Shown one piece after another: positions 34,163 to 41,435 of a stretch of DNA of 64,000 nt (positions within the stretch are counted from its first letter, which is position 1; each line of letters opens with the position of its first letter). Source of the DNA: Rhizobium sp. 11515TR (GTDB taxonomy: Bacteria > Pseudomonadota > Alphaproteobacteria > Rhizobiales > Rhizobiaceae); assembly GCF_002277895.1 (NCBI RefSeq), contig NZ_CP022998.1:2151501-2215500 (forward strand). Direction: 5' to 3'. Under the pieces are notes generated by a model, which was given only the letters and a program-made list of their open reading frames with translations, was not told the DNA's origin and ran no database searches. Both the position numbers and the translations under genes were made by a program.

Positions 34163-34417
34163 ATGAACTCAAACCTTGTTCACAATATTATCAATGTGGT
34201 CATCATTCTGGTGGCCGCGATCACGGCCGGCCTTTCCGCCTGGGGCTGCACGACACTGCCGACGGGCGCCATTGACTGTTCGGCGTCTACGATCCCCCCA
34301 CAGTACTCCGGCGCGCTGATCGCGCTCCTGGGTGTTCTGAAGATGGCAATCAACATCTCTCGGGATGGGCTCGGCGGTCTCAGTAAGCCCCAGCCACCGG
34401 TCGACAAAGGCCAGTGA
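34163..34417 (+). CDS. Holin-like small membrane protein
   Basis: 84 residues from ATG 34163 with AAGGACAA upstream. Two hydrophobic segments, IINVVIILVAAITAGLSAWG and YSGALIALLGVLKMAINI, are separated by a Cys-containing loop (GCTTLPTGAIDCSAS); the tail is hydrophilic. Two-segment topology and position suit a class II holin, which would let the endolysin cross the inner membrane. Its stop overlaps the next GTG. Confidence 0.6.
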   Translation: MNSNLVHNIINVVIILVAAITAGLSAWGCTTLPTGAIDCSASTIPPQYSGALIALLGVLKMAINISRDGLGGLSKPQPPVDKGQ

Positions 34418-34503
34418 TAGCACGCCTCCAGCTTCTCGGAGCCATCATCTTCATTGCCACGCTGGTTGGTTTTCTCCTTCTGGCGTGGTCAAGCGTGCCC
34501 TGA
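34414..34503 (+). CDS. 29-residue single-span membrane peptide
   Basis: GTG at 34414 overlaps the holin-like stop, and the frame ends at TGA 34501-34503. The sequence is almost entirely one hydrophobic helix (LLGAIIFIATLVGFLLLAWS). Coupled translation and the transmembrane character support a real small lysis-related peptide; the length makes this uncertain. Confidence 0.45.
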   Translation: MIARLQLLGAIIFIATLVGFLLLAWSSVP

Positions 34504-34540
34504 TGGGCATTTTAATCATGCACACAAAGGGCGCGGCGGC

Positions 34541-34837
34541 ATGAACGTCTCATTGACTTGGGAAAATCTTTACACAGTGGTCATCGCTATAGGTGGGCTT
34601 ATCGGGACCGCCTTTGTCGTATGGCGTTTCTTCAAATCAGAGGTTGACAAGGTTGAGACGAAAGTCGCGGCTACCACAAAAGAGCTCGCCGATTACAAGA
34701 CCCATGTGGCCGAAACGTACATCAGCAAGGCCGGCCATCGTGAGACCACAGATCAAATCCTTCGGGCGATCGAGGGATTAGGAGGCCGGATTGATAGCCT
34801 GTTCACAGCACGCCGTTCCCGTGGTTCATCGGAGTAA
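34541..34837 (+). CDS. Membrane-anchored coiled-coil protein of lysis region
   Basis: 98 residues from ATG 34541. An N-terminal membrane segment (LYTVVIAIGGLIGTAFVVWR) is followed by a charged coiled coil (SEVDKVETKVAATTKELADY). This inner-membrane-plus-coiled-coil layout is that of i-spanin subunits, though the family is not recognised; a holin-regulator is an alternative. The next gene follows after 6 bases. Confidence 0.55.
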   Translation: MNVSLTWENLYTVVIAIGGLIGTAFVVWRFFKSEVDKVETKVAATTKELADYKTHVAETYISKAGHRETTDQILRAIEGLGGRIDSLFTARRSRGSSE

Positions 34838-34843
34838 CGGCCC

Positions 34844-36061
34844 ATGCCAACACCTCCATTGACGGATGAAGAGTGTCTCTATGCCGTCGAGTTGATGCGG
34901 AAACATCGGTACAAGAACCACGCCGCAAAAGCGGCAGGCCATGATTGGCATTGGATGTCCCGGCGATTGGCTGAAGCCGCTCGGCGAGGGCTGCAAGAAC
35001 CCGTAGTAGCTTCTGGCGTCCATATCATGGATGGGTTCGAAGTGACGCGAGTCAACGTCGGTCCTCGCGGAACAACGGTCGAGCAGCAGCAAGCCCATGG
35101 TGAAAAATTCGAGGTTCTACCGGGACATCGTATTTGGGGTGAGTCCGCATTTGTCGATCCAGAAGGCCGGATCGTCGGCAAATGGATAAAAACGAAAGAA
35201 GGTGATCTTTCCTTCGAGGGCATAGCCTCGATCCTGAAAGAGACCTTTTCCCAGCTTGAGGCTAGGGCGCGACCAATTCCGCAGCCCGCAACGTCTCGCT
35301 CGGATATGTTGGCTGTATATCCCCTGATCGACTGGCATATAGGTCTTATGGCCTGGGCCAAGGAAACCGGCGAAAACTACGATCTGAAGATCGCCCGCGA
35401 TACGATCATGTCGAAGATGCGAGCCATCATCGAAGCCACTCCGCCAGCCGAAGAGGCAGTGGTGCTCGGCATTGGCGATATGCTGCACTTCGATGGATAC
35501 GAGCCCGTCACCCCCCGGTCACGGCATCCCGTTGACACTGATAGCCGCTATCCGAAGATATTGGCTACCGCCTGCGATATGGTTGAGGAAACGATTGAAC
35601 TTGTCGCAGAACGTCATCCAAAGGTCACGGTGCGGATTCTGCCTGGAAACCACGATCCGGTCTCCTCGGTTGCCTTGGCGCTAGCTCTGGGTCGCGTCTT
35701 CCGCCATAGCGAGCATGTCACCATTGATGACGACCAGAGCTATAATTGGTGGTTCCGGCGTGGGAAGGTCTTTCTGGGCGGTTCCCACGGCGACAAAGCC
35801 AAGATGAAGGATCTACCGTTGCTCATGGCGGTGGATCGTCCCGATGATTGGGCAGCATCGACCTACAGGCGAGTGTACACAGGTCACATCCATCACGAGC
35901 GTACGATAGAGGAGGGCGGCGTAATCGTCACCTCAATGCGCTCTCCCGTCGCCAAGGATGCCTATCACAGCTTCAACCGGTGGCGCTCCGGCAGGTCGGT
36001 CTATTCCGAGATTTTCAGTCTGGATGGCCTCGAAGCTGGCCGATTGCAATTCAACATCTGA
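34844..36061 (+). CDS. Helix-turn-helix plus metallophosphoesterase phage protein
   Basis: 405 residues. Residues ~7-50 (DEECLYAVELMRKHRYKNHA; WHWMSRRLAEAARRGL) resemble a helix-turn-helix. Residues ~160-355 form a calcineurin-like phosphoesterase with DWHIG, GDMLH, PGNHD, GSHGDK and GHIHHE in the canonical order, so the two-metal site looks complete. Substrate unknown; DNA, RNA or nucleotide phosphoesters are possible. Its place directly downstream of lysis genes at the end of the late transcript is unusual. Confidence 0.75.
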   Translation: MPTPPLTDEECLYAVELMRKHRYKNHAAKAAGHDWHWMSRRLAEAARRGLQEPVVASGVHIMDGFEVTRVNVGPRGTTVEQQQAHGEKFEVLPGHRIWGESAFVDPEGRIVGKWIKTKEGDLSFEGIASILKETFSQLEARARPIPQPATSRSDMLAVYPLIDWHIGLMAWAKETGENYDLKIARDTIMSKMRAIIEATPPAEEAVVLGIGDMLHFDGYEPVTPRSRHPVDTDSRYPKILATACDMVEETIELVAERHPKVTVRILPGNHDPVSSVALALALGRVFRHSEHVTIDDDQSYNWWFRRGKVFLGGSHGDKAKMKDLPLLMAVDRPDDWAASTYRRVYTGHIHHERTIEEGGVIVTSMRSPVAKDAYHSFNRWRSGRSVYSEIFSLDGLEAGRLQFNI

Positions 36062-36071
36062 CTGATTGAAA

Positions 36072-36200
36072 GTGAAGAGCGATGGGCCAACTCTACGGAC
36101 GCTGCTCTGGCTTCTTCTCCTCTGCCTCATCCTGATCATCCTGCGGAAAGGGCCATCGTCTCATGGAAAAGCCGCTAGACGATCCGCCACCCGAGATTAG
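36072..36200 (+). CDS. Small single-span membrane protein
   Basis: 42 residues, GTG start preceded by TGAAAG. Residues ~10-23 (LLWLLLLCLILIIL) form one strong membrane helix with a basic C-terminal tail (GKAARRSATRD). It overlaps the start of the next gene by 38 bases. Function unknown; short phage membrane proteins of this type may affect lysis or superinfection. Confidence 0.4.
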   Translation: MKSDGPTLRTLLWLLLLCLILIILRKGPSSHGKAARRSATRD

Positions 36201-36336
36201 GATCATTGTCCGCATGGAAGGCGACAAACCCACCTACGAATTCCGCGTCGGTAACCTGTCATACGGCAAAGTACCGGCTCAATGGATCGTGGAAGCCATC
36301 CGCGAATTCTCTGGCGCCCTACGGTGGGTGAAATGA
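36163..36336 (+). CDS. Small hypothetical phage protein
   Basis: 57 residues from ATG 36163 to TGA 36334-36336. The content (MEKPLDDPPPEIRIIVRMEG; YEFRVGNLSYGKVPAQWIVE) suggests a small beta-beta-alpha fold. It is coupled to the next gene by an ATGA overlap. No known family recognised. Confidence 0.5.
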   Translation: MEKPLDDPPPEIRIIVRMEGDKPTYEFRVGNLSYGKVPAQWIVEAIREFSGALRWVK

Positions 36337-36551
36337 TCGGCGATCGCTATTGCCCGCTCTGCCATGGATCTGGTCTGATCCGATCTCCCGATACCGGTTT
36401 TTCAGTATGCGAACGGCCTATGGTGGCCGTTCCTAAGCCCATTCCTGATTTTGATGAGGAATGGCAGGCGTTATCCCTTTCCGATGAAATTTCGGGTGAG
36501 AAAGGGATAATCGCCACCCCGAAGCCCGCGGCTAAGCCGTCCCTCCCTTGA
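36333..36551 (+). CDS. Small protein with cysteine pair
   Basis: 72 residues, start overlapping the upstream stop. YCPLCHGSGLIRSPDTGFSV-C contains a CxxC plus a third cysteine, with an HGSG that resembles a DnaJ-like or zinc-ribbon half-site. The rest is acidic and then Pro/Lys-rich. It is the last plus-strand gene of the prophage and overlaps the convergent minus-strand gene by 20 bases. Confidence 0.5.
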   Translation: MIGDRYCPLCHGSGLIRSPDTGFSVCERPMVAVPKPIPDFDEEWQALSLSDEISGEKGIIATPKPAAKPSLP

Positions 36552-36969
36552 GCCTTCTGCGCTCCTTGGCTTCGATCTGAACTCTCTCCCTGTAATCATC
36601 CTTACCAAACTCGTCACGCATGACAAAGCTTCCCTGACGGAGCTGCAGCCGCGTCCTCTTCGAATGATGCGATAGCAGTTCTGTAAATGCCCTCTGGGCT
36701 GCGACGACATTATTCATGCCGCCCAAGCGCTCCATGCGCCTGCCGTCTTCCGGATAGACTTCATCGATTGAAAAGTTGAAGCGATCACCGAAGAAGTTCT
36801 CCTTCTCGGAACCCGGAAGCTGATAGACGGCGCACTCTCTCCCCACATCGCAGAAATAAATCCGCTCCTTGCCGTAGATCCAGACGATTCTCTCGCCATG
36901 GCCTCTACGTGCCTTGGAGCACACCTGCCATTCGCCATTGAAATTGATAAGCCGATAGTCGCGGGGCAT
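36532..36969 (-). CDS. Hypothetical phage protein (minus-strand cluster, last gene)
   Basis: 145 residues from the ATG at 36969, with GAGGTGG as ribosome binding site; an upstream in-frame ATG at 37113 has no such site and would add 48 atypical residues. The protein begins MPRDYRLINFNGEWQVCSKA and has a basic C-terminus (ERVQIEAKERRRLKGGTA). No domain recognised. It is the promoter-distal gene of a seven-gene minus-strand group. Confidence 0.6.
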   Translation of the reverse strand: MPRDYRLINFNGEWQVCSKARRGHGERIVWIYGKERIYFCDVGRECAVYQLPGSEKENFFGDRFNFSIDEVYPEDGRRMERLGGMNNVVAAQRAFTELLSHHSKRTRLQLRQGSFVMRDEFGKDDYRERVQIEAKERRRLKGGTA

Positions 36970-37036
36970 ATTCCACCTCAGTCTTTGAGTTTGCCGCCGC
37001 CCTGATGTTCTAACTATGTTCTGGTCATGGGTGGAG

Positions 37037-37213
37037 TCAAGAGCAGACCTTGGTTCGCTCGTATTCCGACCAAACGCTGATTGCTTCCTTGATGGCACCT
37101 TCAGTGTGACCATCGGCTCGCAATAGGCTCACGAGGATGGATAGGCGCCGAACCTGTCTATCCCGAGCTATGTTGACCGCAGCATGTAAGGCGGCAAGGC
37201 CGTCATTGCTCAA
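37037..37213 (-). CDS. Small hypothetical protein, TTG start
   Basis: 58 residues. TTG at 37213 is preceded by AAGGAGACGGTAGA, a strong ribosome binding site matching those of the neighbours, and the frame ends at TGA 37039-37037. The content is helical: DGLAALHAAVNIARDRQVRR then LSILVSLLRADGHTEGAIKE. Unknown function. Confidence 0.5.
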   Translation of the reverse strand: MSNDGLAALHAAVNIARDRQVRRLSILVSLLRADGHTEGAIKEAISVWSEYERTKVCS

Positions 37214-37231
37214 TCTACCGTCTCCTTGTCA

Positions 37232-37417
37232 TCAAATAAGGGGCGCTGTCGGCAGATAGGTGCCTACTACAATCAGTCCCATGACCACGCTCATAAACAG
37301 CATGAACAATATGATAGCCCGTGGAATGACGTACTCATAAAAGCCTTCGTTTTTGTTCGGCTCTCGAAAAATATTGCGAAATTGCGTTATATGGCCACCC
37401 TTAGGTAACAACCTCAT
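37232..37417 (-). CDS. Small membrane protein
   Basis: 61 residues. One hydrophobic segment (AIILFMLFMSVVMGLIVVGT, residues ~34-53) follows a basic, cytoplasmic-looking N-terminus. The start overlaps the upstream stop as ATGA within the motif GGTGGGATGA. Possible inner-membrane accessory; no family recognised. Confidence 0.55.
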   Translation of the reverse strand: MRLLPKGGHITQFRNIFREPNKNEGFYEYVIPRAIILFMLFMSVVMGLIVVGTYLPTAPLI

Positions 37418-37620
37418 CCCACCGTCTCCTTCTTACTTTTGCGCGAAGCGGCTCTGAAGCTCTGCACGCCAAGCCAAACCGCAAAGCATAAGCAAAATGC
37501 GCTAATGCCGAAATCAGCATAGGCAAAGCCCATGCTATTGGCGCTGACGTTTGCTGTGCCTGCCGCAAGGGCCATCATCGCCATAAAGAATTGCACGACA
37601 ACTAAGTGTGCCGTCTTCAT
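37414..37620 (-). CDS. Small two-span membrane protein
   Basis: 68 residues from MKTAHLVVVQFFMAMMALAA, with hydrophobic stretches at ~5-24 and ~34-52 (YADFGISAFCLCFAVWLGV) and a basic tail. A longer in-frame start at 37719 lies inside the neighbour and has no site. Its ATG overlaps the upstream TGA, and its own stop overlaps the next ATG, so the three genes are translationally coupled. Confidence 0.55.
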   Translation of the reverse strand: MKTAHLVVVQFFMAMMALAAGTANVSANSMGFAYADFGISAFCLCFAVWLGVQSFRAASRKSKKETVG

Positions 37621-37805
37621 CCCACCATCCCCTTGCCTTCCTGAAGGGCCATTTCCCGTATTGCCGCAGCAAACTCCCATCCATGGGCCGGGACGTCTTT
37701 GCGCTGGGTCTCGATCCAATCAGCAACCAGTTTTATTGCGTCATCAAAGCCAGCTTTATATTGGCCCCGGTTTACAGCCTCAAAGCTAAGATCAGGCACG
37801 TTCAT
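37617..37805 (-). CDS. Small hypothetical protein ending in ALQEGK
   Basis: 62 residues from MNVPDLSFEAVNRGQYKAGF, with GAGAGGAAAG as ribosome binding site. It ends AIREMALQEGKGMVG. The ALQEGK segment recurs in the gene at 37977-38216, pointing to shared ancestry. The sequence GFDDAIKLVADWIETQRKDV suggests an all-helical protein. It is coupled to both neighbours by overlaps. Confidence 0.55.
   Translation of the reverse strand: MNVPDLSFEAVNRGQYKAGFDDAIKLVADWIETQRKDVPAHGWEFAAAIREMALQEGKGMVG
37636..37650. repeat. 15-bp direct repeat CCTTCCTGAAGGGCC, copy 1
   Basis: Identical to 37990-38004. Both encode the ALQEGK segment near the C-terminus of two small minus-strand genes and contain the mini-palindrome CCTTC-ct-GAAGG, so a shared origin is likely. 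Confidence 0.6.
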
Positions 37806-37980
37806 TTTCTTTCCTCTCCGTCTTGTTTGGTGTCTCACTCACCCATCTGGCCTGAGGCTCTTCTTTCGCTTCGTAGGCCCTCCAGCATTCCTTATCGAAA
37901 AGATGGCCGCTAGCTCTTACAAACTCAGAGCCAAGCGTTGAAATGAAGCCACACGCCTCGCAGGTAAATATTGGCCTCAT
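37792..37980 (-). CDS. Small zinc-finger-like protein
   Basis: 62 residues from MRPIFTCEACGFISTLGSEF with AGGAAGG upstream. CEAC followed 21-26 residues later by HLFDKECW suggests a small treble-clef or zinc-knuckle site (C-x2-C and H/C). The C-terminus is charged. It overlaps the downstream gene by 14 bases and the upstream gene by 4. Confidence 0.55.
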   Translation of the reverse strand: MRPIFTCEACGFISTLGSEFVRASGHLFDKECWRAYEAKEEPQARWVSETPNKTERKENERA

Positions 37981-38216
37981 GACGATTTTCCTTCCTGAAG
38001 GGCCGCATCGATCATAGCGCGCCATGCCTTGTCAGGATTATGATCACCAAATGGCGGGACACAATCGAATCCGGCCTCGACCATTTTTTCAGTAGGCTCT
38101 CGCATTGCCTCAATGGCAGCCTTCGCAAGCTCATCCCAGATTCTGGCCAGAGGCTGACCTATCAGTTCGCGACGGCGTTCTTCCATCGCCTTGGCTGCGC
38201 GTTCAATAATCGTCAT
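37977..38216 (-). CDS. Small hypothetical protein, first of the minus-strand cluster
   Basis: 79 residues from MTIIERAAKAMEERRRELIG, preceded by AAAGGAGACCACAT. The later EKMVEAGFDCVPPFGDHNPD and KAWRAMIDAALQEGKSS resemble the common small phage proteins that share a W-x-x-MI-x-AAL ending. It is the promoter-proximal gene of the cluster, about 110 bases from attR. Function unknown. Confidence 0.6.
   Translation of the reverse strand: MTIIERAAKAMEERRRELIGQPLARIWDELAKAAIEAMREPTEKMVEAGFDCVPPFGDHNPDKAWRAMIDAALQEGKSS
37990..38004. repeat. 15-bp direct repeat CCTTCCTGAAGGGCC, copy 2
   Basis: Second copy of the repeat at 37636-37650, in the last codons of the gene at 37977-38216. Confidence 0.6.
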
Positions 38217-38326
38217 ATGTGGTCTCCTTTCGACCGTGAACAAAACGTGTCTCATAATTTCTGCGGCAGGTGAACGCTACAGAAACAGAGTGACACGGCG
38301 CTATAGAAAAGGTTGAAGGTTCCGAT

Positions 38327-38373
38327 AGCCTTCCAAGCTGAATACGCGGGTTCGATTCCCGCTACCCGCTCCA
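38327..38373 (+). other. attR: 3' part of tRNA-Gly(UCC)
   Basis: The bases from AGCCTTCCAAGCTGAATACG through GCGGGTTCGATTCCCGC to ACCCGCTCCA are the anticodon-loop-to-CCA half of a tRNA-Gly (loop CTTCCAA, anticodon UCC). The 5' half is absent; the upstream bases do not fold into acceptor and D arms. This is the expected residue after phage integration into a tRNA 3' end. The intact tRNA-Gly and attL should lie left of the window. Confidence 0.85.
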
Positions 38374-38576
38374 AGAATTTCAATTTGTTAGCATCTTCAC
38401 TCGTTCTTCGCCACGCGGAAACGGTATTGTGCTTGCAATCCTTAGTCGGTGCCCTCATGGCCGCTTTGATCACGGCGTGCCTCGGCATTCCCGTCTTTGC
38501 ATATTTGACATGAAGGGTTGCTTATATTTGCGCGAGCGATACATATTGCTCAGGCAACCGAAACGGGAGAGCGCAA

Positions 38577-39005
38577 ATGGGTATCTTCGACAAGATCAAG
38601 GGTGCAATCTGGGGAGAAGCAAAGGCTGCGGAGGCCGCTCCTGCACCGACGACGACAGCTGCAACTGCCAATCCGGCGCCTGCGCCGACGCCGGCTCCTT
38701 CAGCGACGACGGCAGCAACGTCGCCTGCCACCAGCGCGCCGTCCGCTCCAGTGGATATCGCCTCGATCCTCGATGCTGCCGTCAAGAAGAGCGGCCAGAA
38801 GCTGGACTGGAAACATTCGATCGTCGACCTCATGAAGGCACTCGGCATGGATGCGAGCCTTTCCGAGCGCAAGGAGCTCGCTCAGGAGCTCGGCTATACC
38901 GGCGATGCCGGCGATTCCGCCAAGATGAACATATTCCTCCACAAGGCTCTTCTGAAGAAGCTAGCGGACAATGGCGGCAAGGTGCCGGCCGATCTTCTCG
39001 ATTGA
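38577..39005 (+). CDS. DUF3597 family protein
   Basis: 142 residues. MGIFDKIKGAIWGEAKAAEA, a Pro/Ala/Thr-rich linker (about residues 22-58), then VDIASILDAAVKKSGQKLDW and KHSIVDLMKALGMDASLSER match DUF3597 proteins, small conserved proteins of unknown function whose C-terminal helical domain is the conserved part. GGGAGAGCGCAA precedes the ATG. It is the first chromosomal gene beyond attR. Confidence 0.8.
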   Translation: MGIFDKIKGAIWGEAKAAEAAPAPTTTAATANPAPAPTPAPSATTAATSPATSAPSAPVDIASILDAAVKKSGQKLDWKHSIVDLMKALGMDASLSERKELAQELGYTGDAGDSAKMNIFLHKALLKKLADNGGKVPADLLD

Positions 39006-39402
39006 TCGCTGCAAAGCTTCGGCGTGTCCGGTCGGCCGCGTCGAATGATGCATCGTGACAAGCGACGCTTGATCGTTTGATAATTCTGCGCTCTTTCCTG
39101 CCGGAAGGGCGCTTTGCGTTTAAGAGCGGACGAATGCCTCGCCCTCTATCGGCACTGGAATTCTTAACCGTGCCTCCCTATCTAAGCGCCTGAACCGGCA
39201 AATGCTTTTTTGTCTTTCCGGATCGGCCGGCGGACCTTATGCGGCGAAGGAATGTTGATGGCTTGAGATCATCCGCCATCGGCCAGGCTTCGCCCGGAAT
39301 AGGGCCTGCAATTAAGTCTTGCGCAAATGCGATGAAAGCCTTAAACGGCGGCACTAAACCGGTTCGCCGGGGTCACTCATTACGTTCATAGGAAGCATTC
39401 AA
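39006..39402 (+). other. Non-coding stretch upstream of first tuf gene
   Basis: 397 bases with the DUF3597 terminator near 39088-39121 and otherwise no gene, tRNA or strong promoter match I can defend. The ribosome binding site AGGAAG precedes tuf. In many bacteria tRNA genes precede this tuf copy; the tRNA-Gly at attR may be the remnant of that arrangement. Confidence 0.5.
39088..39121 (+). terminator. Terminator-like hairpin after DUF3597 gene
   Basis: About 10 bp of stem, GCGCTCTTTC / GGAAGGGCGC with two G-T pairs, followed by TTTGCGTTT. The T-run is interrupted, so strength is uncertain. Confidence 0.5.
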
Positions 39403-40578
<1,176 letters not shown>

Positions 40579-40598
40579 TCTTCGGATTATTCCTTTAT

Positions 40599-40632
40599 AA
40601 GAAGGCCCCGCTGGAAACAGCGGGGCCTTCTT
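40599..40632 (+). terminator. Strong intrinsic terminator after tuf copy 1
   Basis: Perfect 15-bp stem AAGAAGGCCCCGCTG / CAGCGGGGCCTTCTT with a GAAA tetraloop. The A-rich and T-rich ends let it act in both directions. Confidence 0.92.
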
Positions 40633-40649
40633 GTATTGGGAGATGGTGC

Positions 40650-41185
40650 ATGAGCCTGATCATTCTTACCGGTGCCTCCGGGTCGGGAAAGACTGCTATC
40701 GCGGCGGCAACAGCCCGGGACCATGCGCGATGGTTAGCCGTCTATCATTTCGACAGCATCGGCGTACCGTCGCTTGCTGCATGGTCAGGGATCATGGTTC
40801 GCCCGAGGCTTGACAGCGCGACAAGACCATCGAATGGCTGGAATGGCTTATGCCGCGAGCGCAGAAGGGCACGGCCATTCTTTTCGAAGGGCAGATGCGG
40901 CCATCCTTCGTCGTGGAGGCTGCCAGGGCTGCCAGGGCTGCCAGGGCTGCCAGGGCTGCCAGGGCCGATGACTATCGCCTCATATTGATCGATTGCGATG
41001 ATGCAACGAGGACACATCGCTTGTCCGCTGGGAGAGGCCAGCCGGAACTTGCCGACGCGAACATGATGAATGGGGCAGCCTATCTGCGCCGCGAAGCCCA
41101 AACATCCGGCCTTGAGATTCTCGACACAAGCCATCTTTCGCTGAAGCAGAGCGCGGATACTGTACTGAAGTACCTGCTCGATTAG
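40650..41185 (+). pseudogene. Decayed P-loop nucleotide kinase-like gene
   Basis: The N-terminus MSLIILTGASGSGKTAIAAA is a clear Walker A P-loop. That frame breaks near 40780, apparently by a one-base loss in CTT GCT GC ATG. The following frame (MVRDHGSPEA) hits an in-frame TGA at 40811-40813 where TGG is likely ancestral, and continues QRDKTIEWLEWLMPRAQKGT to a natural end at 41185. A 9-bp tandem repeat expands the middle. Two independent disruptions argue for a true pseudogene rather than one sequencing error. Confidence 0.8.
40919..40963 (+). repeat. 9-bp tandem repeat GCTGCCAGG x5
   Basis: Five identical units, encoding repeats of Ala-Ala-Arg in the ancestral frame of the kinase pseudogene. 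A multiple of three keeps the frame, so it may predate gene decay. Copy number is probably variable between strains. Confidence 0.9.
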
Positions 41186-41198
41186 TCAGAAGATACTA

Positions 41199-41339
41199 TC
41201 ACCAGTCGGTGATATTTTTCGTCGATCCGAATTCGACCTTCGCGCGGCGCACGATATCGGCAACGAAATCGCTCTTGCCGTCGTTGTAATGGTTCCAGTC
41301 GCCATTAGCCTCTTTGGCAGGCTGGCCGTCTCTATTCGA
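41199..41339 (-). pseudogene. C-terminal gene fragment
   Basis: On the minus strand an open segment reads DGQPAKEANGDWNHYNDGKS then DFVADIVRRAKVEFGSTKNI and TDW-stop. It has the composition of a real protein tail. It is bounded upstream by an in-frame stop at 41342-41340 and has no usable start codon. It therefore looks like the remaining 3' end of a deleted gene. The family is not recognised. Confidence 0.5.
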
Positions 41340-41435
41340 TTATCTTGGCGGAAGAGCCTCCGCTCACCAAGCCGTGTCTTGCGAAATGAGCGCAAGGGCC
41401 TATGTATCGCTCGATTTTCCAAGGAGGAGATTTTC

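Larger units (their letters stand above)
1..38373 (+). mobile_element. Integrated contractile-tailed prophage, left end outside window
   Basis: Contiguous phage genes run from the window start to a partial tRNA-Gly. The order terminase, portal, head, neck, sheath, tube, chaperone, tape measure, baseplate, fibres, lysis is that of a tailed phage with a contractile tail. No integrase, repressor or replication module is visible, so these should lie to the left. The right boundary is set by the tRNA-Gly 3' fragment at 38327-38373, after which ordinary chromosomal genes begin. All recognisable head and tail genes are open, so the element may be functional; this is inference. Confidence 0.93.

Noticed and set aside
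36970..37113. Longer start for the 145-residue minus-strand protein
   Set aside because: No ribosome binding site there, and the added segment overlaps the end of the neighbouring gene; the ATG at 36969 has GAGGTGG.
38252..38488. Minus-strand frame over the tRNA-Gly fragment
   Set aside because: Its RVAGIEPAYSAWK peptide is a familiar false translation of tRNA sequence.
40919..40963. CRISPR-like repeat
   Set aside because: Units are contiguous 9-mers without spacers and lie within a former coding frame; it is a simple tandem repeat.
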